Shown: positions 7,355 through 14,707 of the stretch, in pieces
Numbering within the stretch: position 1 is the stretch's first letter
Layout: each line of letters opens with the position of its first letter
Position numbers and translations under genes: made by a program
Notes under the pieces: generated by a model
What the model saw: the letters and a program-made list of their open reading frames with translations, nothing else
The model's database searches: none
Told to the model about the DNA's origin: nothing
Assembly (NCBI GenBank): GCA_016293225.1
Contig: JAEDEQ010000026.1
Span: 1 to 22,230 of the forward strand
Direction: 5' to 3'
Origin: Clostridiaceae bacterium
Lineage (GTDB): Bacteria; Bacillota; Clostridia; Oscillospirales; Acutalibacteraceae
DNA: 22,230 nt

Positions 7355-8059
7355 ATGGGATTTTCAAAAATTAACTCAGTGTCGCTCACTGACCTTTTTG
7401 TTCAGCAAATTGAGAATATGATTTTATCCGGAGAGCTTGAGGTCGGACAGCAGCTCCCTGCCGCGCGCGAATTGTGCGCTTTAATGGGGGTGAGCCGTCC
7501 CGTTGTAACGGCGGGTCTTATCGAGCTTGAAAAGCTCGGATTTGTGGAAATCCGTCCGCGTCAGGGGGCGTTTGTGTGCGACTATCGCAGGAAAGGTACG
7601 CTTGAAACGCTTGTTGCCGTAATGCGCTATAACGGCGGAGCAATGAGAGAAAACGAGGTTGCGTCCCTTTTTGAGGTGCGCCGTTCGCTTGAATCGCTTT
7701 GTATGTCGCTTGTCATTGAAAAAGCCACGGACGCCGATATGCACACGCTTTCTTTGCCTTTGGAAAAAATTAAAGAAGCAAAAACGCCCGAGGACGCGGC
7801 CGGGTCAGTCTTTTCGTTTCATCACGAAGCCGCCGTTATCAGCGGAAATATGCTGCTGCCGCTGATGTACTACTCCTTTAAGCCGGAAAGCCTCTATCTC
7901 TGGACGCTTGACTGCAAGGTGCACGGAAAAAAGCAGCTTTATGAGCAGAAGCTCAGTCTCTACAGAGCTTTGCTTAACCGCGACAAAAACGAGGCGTTAA
8001 GGCTGACAAATTTAAGTATTGATCTGCCGATGAAAGAGCTTGATATTTATGTTTCGTGA
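7355..8059 (+). CDS. GntR-family transcriptional regulator, FadR/FCD-like
   Basis: 234-residue DNA-binding regulator. The N-terminal winged helix is typical: DLFVQQIENMILSGELEVGQ, LPAARELCALMGVSRPVVT (recognition region), LEKLGFVEIRPRQGAFV. The C-terminal half is helical and resembles an FCD ligand-binding domain (RRSLESLCMSL, FSFHHEAAVISGN), in which histidines often bind a metal and the ligand is usually a small carboxylate. Start 7355 is preferred over an upstream in-frame start (7292), because the upstream start lies inside the promoter and AAAGGTGA precedes 7355. It is divergent from the CrtI-like/reductase pair with mirrored promoters, so it most likely controls that operon and itself. 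The effector is unknown; the FCD assignment is weaker than the GntR one. Confidence 0.88.
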   Translation: MGFSKINSVSLTDLFVQQIENMILSGELEVGQQLPAARELCALMGVSRPVVTAGLIELEKLGFVEIRPRQGAFVCDYRRKGTLETLVAVMRYNGGAMRENEVASLFEVRRSLESLCMSLVIEKATDADMHTLSLPLEKIKEAKTPEDAAGSVFSFHHEAAVISGNMLLPLMYYSFKPESLYLWTLDCKVHGKKQLYEQKLSLYRALLNRDKNEALRLTNLSIDLPMKELDIYVS

Positions 8060-8091
8060 CCTGATTGCGGCAACGGAAGCTTTTTTGCCGT

Positions 8092-8134
8092 GCCTTTCGG
8101 CCCATGCCTGCGCACGAGCCGAAAGGCTTTTTTT
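8092..8134 (+). terminator. Intrinsic terminator after the GntR regulator
   Basis: A perfect 10-bp stem, GCCTTTCGGC (8092-8101) with GCCGAAAGGC (8118-8127), 16-base loop, then seven T (8128-8134). The T tract runs into the stop codon of the convergent small gene. Confidence 0.88.
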
Positions 8135-8303
8135 AAAGGTCGTCTGCGTCCTGAACCGGTCTTTTGTCGCCTGATTCGCTCGTTCCCGTGTATGAGCCGA
8201 GAACGTCCGTTTGAAGACTGTCCGAACGCGGCCGCCAGATCCGGACTATTTCCTCAACCTTTGAGGAAACCGAAGGGTTTTTTCTTTTTCTCTCGTTTTC
8301 CAT
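8133..8303 (-). CDS. 56-residue small protein with C-terminal GSYTG...PVQDADDL signature
   Basis: A short gene easily missed by length cut-offs. On the minus strand ATG at 8303 is preceded by AAGGAGG with 8-base spacing and is open for 56 codons to TAA. The N-terminus is strongly basic (ENERKRKNPS), the middle is SKVEEIVRIWRPRSDSLQ, and the acidic tail ends GSYTGTSES...RPVQDADDL. I recall small clostridial hypothetical proteins sharing a GSYTG...PVQDADDL ending, which supports a real, conserved gene; this is memory, not a search. No signal peptide, membrane segment or cysteine. It is convergent with the GntR gene and divergent from the ECF sigma gene at 8472. Function unknown. A different-frame ORF over the same DNA (8254-8442) lacks an RBS and is a shadow. 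Confidence 0.8.
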   Translation of the reverse strand: MENERKRKNPSVSSKVEEIVRIWRPRSDSLQTDVLGSYTGTSESGDKRPVQDADDL

Positions 8304-8416
8304 CCTTTATACCTCCTTGCTTTTTGGTCTGCGCTGAATGCAACAGTACCTGTTTTATTTTTTGCAGCTGCCTTGTTTGGTATGTTGAAATTTTTCGGAA
8401 ATTTTTGTAAAATTGC

Positions 8417-8446
8417 TGCAACAGATGCCGCTGGTATTTCATCTAA
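8417..8446 (+). promoter_or_regulatory. Possible ECF-type autoregulated promoter
   Basis: TGCAACA (8417-8423) is followed after 16 bases by CATCTAA (8440-8446), resembling the AAC-containing -35 and short -10 of ECF sigma promoters, 25 bases before the sigma gene start. A second TGCAACAG occurs at 8339-8346, without an obvious partner -10. Tentative. Confidence 0.35.
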
Positions 8447-8471
8447 TATTATGAACGGAGGGCGATGATCT

Positions 8472-8990
8472 ATGAGCTCAGACTTTATCGAAAATCTTGT
8501 CGTTCAAGCCCAAAACGGAGATGCCGACGCTTTCGGCGAGCTTTATTCCGTCTATGCAAAGGATATGTACCGCTTTGCGCTTTATTACACCGGCTCGCGC
8601 TTTCTTGCCGAAGACGCGGTGAGCGACGCTGCGCTTTTTGCGTTTGAAAAAATCGGTCAGCTGAAAAAGAAAAGCGCGTTCAAGCCGTGGCTTTTCAAAA
8701 TCCTTTTTAACTGCTGCAAAAAGCAGCAAAGGGAAAAGGCTCTTTCGCTCCAAAGGGCAGAGCTTTTTTTGGCGGAGGAGATTCCCGAAAACAGCGGCGG
8801 ACAGCTTGAAGCGCTCACTGTTAAAACGGCCCTCGCCGCGCTTGAAAAGGAGGAAAGGGAAGTTGTTCTGCTCTCCTTTATCGGCGGCTATTCAAGCGGC
8901 GAGATTGGACAAATGCTTTCAATGAAAGGCGGATCGGTGCGCTCAAAAAAGAGCCGTGCCGTTGCAAAACTGCGTGAAATGATGAGGTGA
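8472..8990 (+). CDS. RNA polymerase sigma factor, ECF (sigma-70 group 4) family
   Basis: 172-residue alternative sigma factor. Region 2: GDADAFGELYSVYAKDMYRFALYYTG...AEDAVSDAALFAFEKI, then FKPWLFKILFNCCKKQQRE. Region 4: ALAALEKEEREVVLLSFIGGYSSGEIGQML...GSVRSKKSRAVAKLREMM, the helix-turn-helix that reads -35 elements. Length and two-domain layout are standard for ECF factors without a C-terminal extension. GGAGGG ends 9 bases before the ATG. The downstream beta-propeller gene starts 6 bases after the stop, with its RBS (GAGGTGA) overlapping this stop, so the two are co-translated and the neighbour is the likely anti-sigma. The regulon cannot be deduced. Confidence 0.93.
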   Translation: MSSDFIENLVVQAQNGDADAFGELYSVYAKDMYRFALYYTGSRFLAEDAVSDAALFAFEKIGQLKKKSAFKPWLFKILFNCCKKQQREKALSLQRAELFLAEEIPENSGGQLEALTVKTALAALEKEEREVVLLSFIGGYSSGEIGQMLSMKGGSVRSKKSRAVAKLREMMR

Positions 8991-8996
8991 TAATTT

Positions 8997-11135
8997 ATGA
9001 ACAAAAACGAAAATTTTGATGATATGAAAGAGCTGTTTTCCGAGGATATCACTCTTCCGGAAAGTCTTTCAAAGGAAAATATAGTTCAAAAAATCAAGGA
9101 CAGCTCCTTAGTACCGCAGAAGAAAAGGAACGTTAAAAAATTTCCGAAAATTGTTGCCGCCGCTGCAGCCTTTGCCGTTGTTGCGGTCGGCGCCTTTGCC
9201 GCGTATGAAATAAGCGCCGGAATCCGCAGAACCGTCAACTATGCCCCTGCCACAGCCCAGAATGAGACTGTGGCTGAGACCAAAGCCGACAACACTGAAA
9301 CCGAAGAAGCCCAAAAGGTGTACCGAGAGCTTGATGTCGGAACAAAAAAGGTGGAGATGTCAAAATTCAAAACCGAAAAGGATCTTGAAAATTACCGCAA
9401 AAACGCCGTTGCAGCTTACCGCAAGAATAACAACGGCTTTAAGCTCTACAACAAGTCTGTTACCTTTGCTGCCGCCGTGGAATCGGCTGACGGTACCGCA
9501 ATGGACGCTGTTTCCGATGATGCGCTGAGCGGCGCCGCTTCGGCTGTTTCGCAGAGCTTCGGCAAAACGAACACGCAGGTCAGCGGTGTTGACGAGGCGG
9601 ATATTGTTAAAACAGACGGAAACTTCCTGTATATCATCAGCAATAACACCCTTTCCGTTGTTGACGCAGGCACAATGAAGCTTATGAGCCGGACTGAGCT
9701 TGCGCCCTCCTCAAAGGACTGCAATGCTTATATGAGAGATATGTTTTTGAACGGAAACCTGCTTGTTGTTACCGGCTATGAAACGGAAAAACAAAGCACC
9801 GTTCAGGCATCCTATCAATACTCTTTCGACTGCATTTACCCGTTCAGATCACTCAACAGCCTTTCCGTTGTTTTTGATATCACTGAGCGAGACAATATCA
9901 AAGAGATACGCAGAGTTACTCAGGACGGAGACCTTGTAACCTCAAGAATGATAGGCACCCGGCTATACACCGTTACAAGTTTTTCACCTGATTATAACGA
10001 GGAATCCGGCTTTTATCCCAAGGTCAACGGCGGGGAAGTCACCTGCGATGATGTGTATGTTGACAAAAGCAAAACCGACTGTACCGTGAATACCGTTGTC
10101 AGCTGCTATGACACTGCGGACAAAAACAGCGAAGTCAAAAAAGTTTCCGTCATTGCCGATAGCAGAATGGTATATTGTTCAAACGATACCCTTTATATTG
10201 CGGTAGAAAACTATGATTCAGACAAACGCTCAACGGCCATCCATGCGTTCGCCCTTGCGGATGACAACATTACCTACAAAGGCAGTGGAAGCGTTCCCGG
10301 AACCTGCGACGGCCAGTATATGATGGATCAGAGCGGAAAGTATTTCCGCATTGCAACAACGGATTATAACATCAAAACCGACTGCGATGTCAGCAGTCTC
10401 TATGTCCTTGACGAAAACCTGAGAGTTATCGGAAAGCTTGAAAATATTGCACATGACGAGCAGATCAAAAGCGTCCGCTTCATGGGAGATACGGCGTATG
10501 TTGTCACCTTCAAAAACACCGATCCGCTTTTTGCGGTTGACCTTTCAAAGCCGAATGCGCCGAAAATCCTCGGCGAGGTGAAGCTCCCCGGCTTTTCAAG
10601 GTATCTCCATCCGCTGTCTCAGAATCTGCTTGTAGGCATAGGCTATGACGGAGACGAGGAAAGCGCAGACTTTTCAAAAATCAAAATCTCCCTCTTTGAT
10701 GTCAGCGACAAAAAGAACCCGAAGGAGCTGACCTCGCACATCATCAAAAACGCTTACTGCAATGTTGACTCAAGCGACGCAAAGGCCTTTGTGACGATTG
10801 ACGAAAACACTTTCGGCATACCCGTTATCTATGAAGACATAAGCGATGATTACTACTACCTGAAACCTGCTTTCAAAACCTTTACCGTTAAAGACGGAAA
10901 GTTTGTTGAAAAGAATGTCTATGTTCATTCATCAAAGAAAGACTACTGTAACATTTTCCGCGGAACCTTCATTGGAAAATACGTTTATACGATAAGTGAA
11001 GACACCGTTAAGCAGTTTGATATGCAGAGCGAAAAGGAGCTTGCCTCGCTTGTTTACCAAAAGGAGGAGTCCGTCAACGAAACCGTTACGGAGTACGCTG
11101 TTACCGCGGCGCCGTCTGAAAAAGCCTTGGGCTGA
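8997..11135 (+). CDS. Membrane-anchored beta-propeller protein, probable anti-sigma/sensor
   Basis: 712 residues. Residues 1-50 are charged and cytoplasmic (includes PESLSKENIVQKIK, a short helix that could bind the sigma factor). Residues about 52-70 are a single hydrophobic segment preceded by basic KKRNVKKFPK, placing the C-terminus outside. Residues about 80-190 are a low-complexity linker. From about 193 on lies a secreted beta-propeller domain with the signature SGVDEADIVKTDGNFLYII, known from the Beta_propel (PF09826) family, with repeated strands such as SLYVLDENLRV and AYVVTFKNTDPLFAVDL. Position directly after an ECF sigma gene plus the topology suggest a transmembrane anti-sigma factor whose propeller senses an envelope signal; that role is inference. 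No zinc-binding HxxxCxxC anti-sigma motif is visible. Confidence 0.88.
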   Translation: MNKNENFDDMKELFSEDITLPESLSKENIVQKIKDSSLVPQKKRNVKKFPKIVAAAAAFAVVAVGAFAAYEISAGIRRTVNYAPATAQNETVAETKADNTETEEAQKVYRELDVGTKKVEMSKFKTEKDLENYRKNAVAAYRKNNNGFKLYNKSVTFAAAVESADGTAMDAVSDDALSGAASAVSQSFGKTNTQVSGVDEADIVKTDGNFLYIISNNTLSVVDAGTMKLMSRTELAPSSKDCNAYMRDMFLNGNLLVVTGYETEKQSTVQASYQYSFDCIYPFRSLNSLSVVFDITERDNIKEIRRVTQDGDLVTSRMIGTRLYTVTSFSPDYNEESGFYPKVNGGEVTCDDVYVDKSKTDCTVNTVVSCYDTADKNSEVKKVSVIADSRMVYCSNDTLYIAVENYDSDKRSTAIHAFALADDNITYKGSGSVPGTCDGQYMMDQSGKYFRIATTDYNIKTDCDVSSLYVLDENLRVIGKLENIAHDEQIKSVRFMGDTAYVVTFKNTDPLFAVDLSKPNAPKILGEVKLPGFSRYLHPLSQNLLVGIGYDGDEESADFSKIKISLFDVSDKKNPKELTSHIIKNAYCNVDSSDAKAFVTIDENTFGIPVIYEDISDDYYYLKPAFKTFTVKDGKFVEKNVYVHSSKKDYCNIFRGTFIGKYVYTISEDTVKQFDMQSEKELASLVYQKEESVNETVTEYAVTAAPSEKALG

Positions 11136-11154
11136 GAAAAACACCCCCTTATAT

Positions 11155-11195
11155 AAAACTGCCGCAGCAGGACTTTCCCCGCCGCGGCAGTTTTC
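11155..11195 (+). terminator. Bidirectional terminator between convergent genes
   Basis: A perfect 11-bp stem, AAAACTGCCGC (11155-11165) with GCGGCAGTTTT (11184-11194), 18-base loop, T-rich on both sides. It lies 20 bases after the beta-propeller stop and 9 bases from the stop of the convergent membrane-protein gene. Confidence 0.88.
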
Positions 11196-11204
11196 TTTCG
11201 GTAT

Positions 11205-12005
11205 TCAGTTTTTGCAGATTGCCGCCGTATTGCCGGAAAGCGGCTTTTTCTTGATTTTTGCGGCAGATATGAGCTGCGTTTTGTCCTTTGCGTTTTTCCT
11301 TTTTATGACGGCATACAGCACGCCGTACAGGATGAACGCAAAAACAACGGTGGTAACGCTTGCGTCAATCATGTCCATCATCGTGTCCCAGAGCGGAAGC
11401 TGTCCGCCGTCCGTGACCGCGCCGTGGCCGAAGATTCTGTAAAAGATATCATCGTCATACGGAGCGTACCAATAGCTCTGGTTCTGAGTACCCCAGAAGA
11501 AGTCGCCGAAGAACTCCGTGATTTCCCAAATCGGGATAATCATGAACGAAAAGAACGTTCCGAAAAGCGTACCCATGAGCGGCGAGATTGTGTCAAGGTG
11601 ATTTTCCTTTTTGAGTATCGCCTTGTAGATGAAGTAGCCGCCGACAGCCGCGGCAGGGCCGGAAACGGCGTGGAGAATCCTGTCATACTTAAAAACAACG
11701 GAATAAAGGTTAATGAAGTTCCCGAGGAAGGAACCGCAAATTTCCATAATATTGATGACATGTTGTGCACGGTACGGCATGTTGGCAAAAAGGCTGTTTT
11801 TCGGCGCAATAAAGTGCAGAAAGCTCAGCGCATAAAGCGCAAGCATGTTGACGGCGCAAAGCGTCCTTTGCCGGTCGTCGGTATGCATTATGACCGCATA
11901 GATGAAAAGCAGGCGAATAACCCACCAGGATATGTATTCAACAACCGACATTTCCTCAAAAATGCCGCGCCAGACATTCCGGACGCGCTCTTTAAGAAAT
12001 TTCAT
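11205..12005 (-). CDS. Polytopic membrane protein, weakly DUF2238/YjdF-like
   Basis: 266-residue integral membrane protein with about six hydrophobic segments (for example ISWWVIRLLFIYAVIMH, TLCAVNMLALYALSFLHFIA, GTLFGTFFSFMIIPIWEI). Conserved-looking polar residues in or near membranes are DRILHAVSG, WEITEFFGDFFWG and WDTMMDMI; the D..H..G, WEI.E and WDT..DM pattern resembles YjdF/DUF2238 proteins, but I would not insist on the family. The C-terminal tail is basic. Start 12005 is chosen over 12047 because GAGGAG lies 6 bases before it. It is monocistronic: own promoter with a repeat array upstream, and a shared terminator downstream. Function unknown. Confidence 0.82.
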   Translation of the reverse strand: MKFLKERVRNVWRGIFEEMSVVEYISWWVIRLLFIYAVIMHTDDRQRTLCAVNMLALYALSFLHFIAPKNSLFANMPYRAQHVINIMEICGSFLGNFINLYSVVFKYDRILHAVSGPAAAVGGYFIYKAILKKENHLDTISPLMGTLFGTFFSFMIIPIWEITEFFGDFFWGTQNQSYWYAPYDDDIFYRIFGHGAVTDGGQLPLWDTMMDMIDASVTTVVFAFILYGVLYAVIKRKNAKDKTQLISAAKIKKKPLSGNTAAICKN

Positions 12006-12080
12006 AGCAATCTCCTCAGGAAAAGAGTTAAGGAGAAAGGCTTGCACAAAGCTGCTTTAAAACCGTATCTCCATATTCGT

Positions 12081-12109
12081 AATATACAACGGCGAAACCG
12101 GTTTGTAAA
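12081..12109 (-). promoter_or_regulatory. Promoter of the DUF2238-like membrane protein gene
   Basis: Minus strand: -35 TTTACA (12104-12109), 17-base spacer, -10 TATATT (12081-12086). The leader is about 70 bases. The -35 overlaps the proximal copy of the direct-repeat array, and an inverted repeat TTTGT-N2-ACAAA (12102-12113) also covers it. Confidence 0.65.
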
Positions 12110-12151
12110 CAAAGGTTAAGCATTTGTAATACCTTGTTGGAGATTTGTAAT
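12101..12151 (-). repeat. Three 9-bp direct repeats at exact 21-bp period upstream of a promoter
   Basis: On the plus strand GTTTGTAAA (12101-12109), ATTTGTAAT (12122-12130) and ATTTGTAAT (12143-12151), each separated by 12 bases. On the transcribed side they read TTTACAAAC, ATTACAAAT, ATTACAAAT; the proximal one overlaps the -35. 9-bp repeats with 12-bp gaps is the geometry known for LytTR-type regulators (ComE, AgrA, PlnC sites). Confidence 0.6.
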
Positions 12152-12190
12152 AAATTCTTCTTTTTTCGTTAAGCTTTTCGTTCACTTTTT

Positions 12191-14512
12191 TTATACTGCC
12201 GAGCGCCTTAGCACCTTGAGCGCAACAACGGTGATATCGTCCGCAGTCTCCCTTGTACTGCGCAGCCGGGCAAGCGAGGCAATGTGCGCGGCAAGGTCGT
12301 CCATGTTGTTTGTGCTCCACGCAAGCAGCTCGTCGTTTATCCAGCCGCAGTCGCCGGCGGTTGCCCCGTCGGAAAGCAGCAGCACAATATCCTCAAATTC
12401 AAGCGTTGTTTTTCTGCGTGCAAAGCAAACGTCGCGGATAATTCCGATAGGCAGCGACTGCTCCTCAACCGCGGTGACCTCCTTTCCGCGCCTAATGAAC
12501 GACACCGCAGCCCCGGCCTTGTAAAATTCGGTTTCGCCGGTATATACGTTAACGCTTATTCCGTCAACGGTTGCAATGGATTCATCGGTGGACTTGACCA
12601 TCAGCGCACAGTTAACCGTTTTCAGCGCACTCTCAAACGAAAATGAGCAGGAAAGCAGCTTTTCCATCAGAGTTGCAGTGAGCGTTGAGTCAACGGCGGC
12701 GCGCGCGCCGGTACCCATTCCGTCGCTTATCAGGGCAATCTCGTTTCCGTTCATGTCACGAAGCGCGGCAATGCAGTCGCCGCAAACGTTGCCGTTTTTG
12801 AACGGTATCTGGCACGAGCCGGTCACAACGCGCAGAACCGCCCTTTCCTCAAACGTTATCACCGAGCGAAGCTCCAGCACGGCAATCTCCGGTTTTTCAA
12901 AAACACGCCCGGTTGTCAGCTCAAAAATTGTTTTCATTTTTTTAAGATTGAGGTCAAAGGCGTTTTCAAGCACGTTTACCTCAATGGTTATCCTGCCGCC
13001 GGAATTGGTGAAATAGTTCACGCAGTCAACATGGATATCCGCGTCCGCAAGAGCCGTCCGCAGCGAGCGCGAGCGCGCGTTATCAACAACGCGGTTTGCG
13101 CAGACCTGCTTTGCAAACTCCGAAAGGAACTCGGCTATTGACGAAAACTGGTCGCTGACGAGCGAGCGCATTTCCTTGACCTTCATTTTTGACGCCATTC
13201 CGGTCACAAAGTCGCTGTAGCAGGAATTTACCTGCGAAACAAGGGCGTTTGCGCGCGGACAGCGCTTTTCAAGCCTTGTCTTTTCCCTGTCCGGTTCTTT
13301 AATTCCGCTGAGGGTGAGGATATCGGAGGCGGTTTCGTTGAAGTTTTCGCTCCAGCATTCGTTTTTGAACGAGCAGCCGAAGCAGATGTTCTGCTGCAAT
13401 TTGGCAAAGATGCGGTTAATCTCCGGGTTTATCACGTTATCGAGCCTTGCGCTGACCTTTGTCACAATATCGGAAACCTCGCTTACTGTCTGCGCCGCCC
13501 GCTGAAGCGAGGCGGACACACGGCGGTTGAGCTGATCGTCGGACGAAAGGAAGCTTTTTTCAAGCTCGGTGTGGAGGGCAAAAAGCTTTTTTGAGGGAAC
13601 GGCGGCAAAAAGGGCGCACCCTGCCCCGATTTCAAGCAGACTCCAGAACGCCTGCTGGGAAAAGCCGCCGAAAAACGACATTACCGCAGCGGCGAGCGTA
13701 AAGGAGAGCGAGACTGCGTACTGGCCGAGCGGAGCAAAAACACCGCAAACGAGCGAGGCAACGGTGATTACGGGAAACAAAAACCTTGAAGAAGCAGAGA
13801 CGGAAAGCGAGGCCGCCGCGCAAACGCCGAAAAGGCAGGAAACCGCCGCGCCTTTATAATGGGAAACAAAAAGAATCAGGACAACCGCCGCCGTCCTTGC
13901 CGGAACAACGGGCCCGAGCGCAAGACCTGAGGCGCAAAGCAAAAGCACACAAAGGCAAAGCCCCGCTCCGGCAATATCCTGCGCGCTAAGGCTTGCGGCG
14001 CTGCCGCGAAAAACCTGCGCTTTCTCGCTGCGGATGAAGATGTATGAGGCGCAGAAAGCAACAGTACCCTCGCAAAGGGCAGAAAGCAGCGGCAGCAGCA
14101 GTGTCTCGCCGAAAAACGCCGCCGCAGCCGACGAAGCAAAGCAGGAAAAAAAGGCGACTAACGGACAGGCAAGGACGCTGTGAACCGAGGGTAGCTTTTT
14201 TTCAAGCACGGTACGGCAGGCGGCGCACAAAAGCAAAGCGGCGCTGCACCTGAGCGCGGTCTGCCACGGAAAGGAAACAAAATATCCGCAGGCGCCGCCG
14301 ATGAGCGCCGCCGCAGTGCAGGAAAAGGGAACGCCGGACAAAAACGCGGCGCAGAACGGCGAAAGCGTGCCGAGCGCATTGAGCTGCGAAAGCAGGAAGG
14401 ACACCGCCGCGGCGCAAAGCTGCTTTGCCCACGGAGCAAGCTCCTTTTCCTCGTCCATTATTAGAGAGGCTATGTTTTTGATTTCCGGCGCGGTTTTTTC
14501 TTCGGTTTTCAT
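12191..14512 (-). CDS. spoIIE: Stage II sporulation protein E (SpoIIE), PP2C-type phosphatase
   Basis: Membrane phosphatase at the asymmetric septum that dephosphorylates SpoIIAA and so frees sigma-F in the forespore. 773 residues, close to the usual ~800. Residues 1 to ~325 contain about ten hydrophobic segments; ~330-550 is the oligomerisation/regulatory region with an unusual cysteine cluster CFGCSFKNECW; ~560-773 is the PP2C domain with GDCIAALRDMNGNEIALISDGMGTG, LLLSDGAT and the terminal DDITVVALKV metal/core motifs. The start is supported by AAAGGA 8 bases upstream. It has its own promoter, is divergent from a 34-aa peptide gene, and no strong terminator is visible after its stop. Its presence shows the organism is equipped to sporulate. 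The cysteine cluster is common in clostridial SpoIIE as I recall it. Confidence 0.95.
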   Translation of the reverse strand: MKTEEKTAPEIKNIASLIMDEEKELAPWAKQLCAAAVSFLLSQLNALGTLSPFCAAFLSGVPFSCTAAALIGGACGYFVSFPWQTALRCSAALLLCAACRTVLEKKLPSVHSVLACPLVAFFSCFASSAAAAFFGETLLLPLLSALCEGTVAFCASYIFIRSEKAQVFRGSAASLSAQDIAGAGLCLCVLLLCASGLALGPVVPARTAAVVLILFVSHYKGAAVSCLFGVCAAASLSVSASSRFLFPVITVASLVCGVFAPLGQYAVSLSFTLAAAVMSFFGGFSQQAFWSLLEIGAGCALFAAVPSKKLFALHTELEKSFLSSDDQLNRRVSASLQRAAQTVSEVSDIVTKVSARLDNVINPEINRIFAKLQQNICFGCSFKNECWSENFNETASDILTLSGIKEPDREKTRLEKRCPRANALVSQVNSCYSDFVTGMASKMKVKEMRSLVSDQFSSIAEFLSEFAKQVCANRVVDNARSRSLRTALADADIHVDCVNYFTNSGGRITIEVNVLENAFDLNLKKMKTIFELTTGRVFEKPEIAVLELRSVITFEERAVLRVVTGSCQIPFKNGNVCGDCIAALRDMNGNEIALISDGMGTGARAAVDSTLTATLMEKLLSCSFSFESALKTVNCALMVKSTDESIATVDGISVNVYTGETEFYKAGAAVSFIRRGKEVTAVEEQSLPIGIIRDVCFARRKTTLEFEDIVLLLSDGATAGDCGWINDELLAWSTNNMDDLAAHIASLARLRSTRETADDITVVALKVLRRSAV

Positions 14513-14547
14513 AAGGCTCGTCCTTTCAAAAATATGGTTGCCGGGTT

Positions 14548-14581
14548 ATTATAAAAATTTTTTTGAAAGAAAGATGTCGCA
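14548..14581 (-). promoter_or_regulatory. Putative spoIIE promoter with 0A-box-like sequence
   Basis: Minus-strand -10 TATAAT (14548-14553) lies 35 bases before the start codon; no good -35 is present at 17 bases. TGTCGCA (14575-14581), 6 of 7 matches to the Spo0A box TGTCGAA, sits 21 bases upstream of the -10. B. subtilis spoIIE is Spo0A-activated and lacks normal -35 spacing, so this fits, but one heptamer match is weak evidence. Confidence 0.4.
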
Positions 14582-14639
14582 CTGTGGCGCAGAAAGATAA
14601 AATTTTTCTCGGCTCTGTTCCGGCAAGACGCGGCCGCGA

Positions 14640-14668
14640 TTGACAGAACAAAACAAAAATGATAAAAT
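14640..14668 (+). promoter_or_regulatory. Strong promoter of the 34-aa peptide gene
   Basis: Consensus -35 TTGACA (14640-14645), 17-base spacer, -10 TAAAAT (14663-14668). It points away from spoIIE, towards the small ORF starting 39 bases downstream of the -10. Confidence 0.85.
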
Positions 14669-14707
14669 ATTCCTGCGATTGATATATCCGGAAAGGGGGT
14701 TAATATA

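Noticed and set aside
8254..8442. 62-codon minus-strand ORF upstream of the sigma gene
   Set aside because: It overlaps the better supported 56-aa gene in another frame and lacks an RBS; the 56-aa frame has AAGGAGG.
12057..12320. Minus-strand ORF overlapping the spoIIE 3' end and the 21-bp repeats
   Set aside because: Its Tyr-Lys-rich part is just translation of the TTACAAA repeats, it is out of frame with spoIIE and has no RBS.
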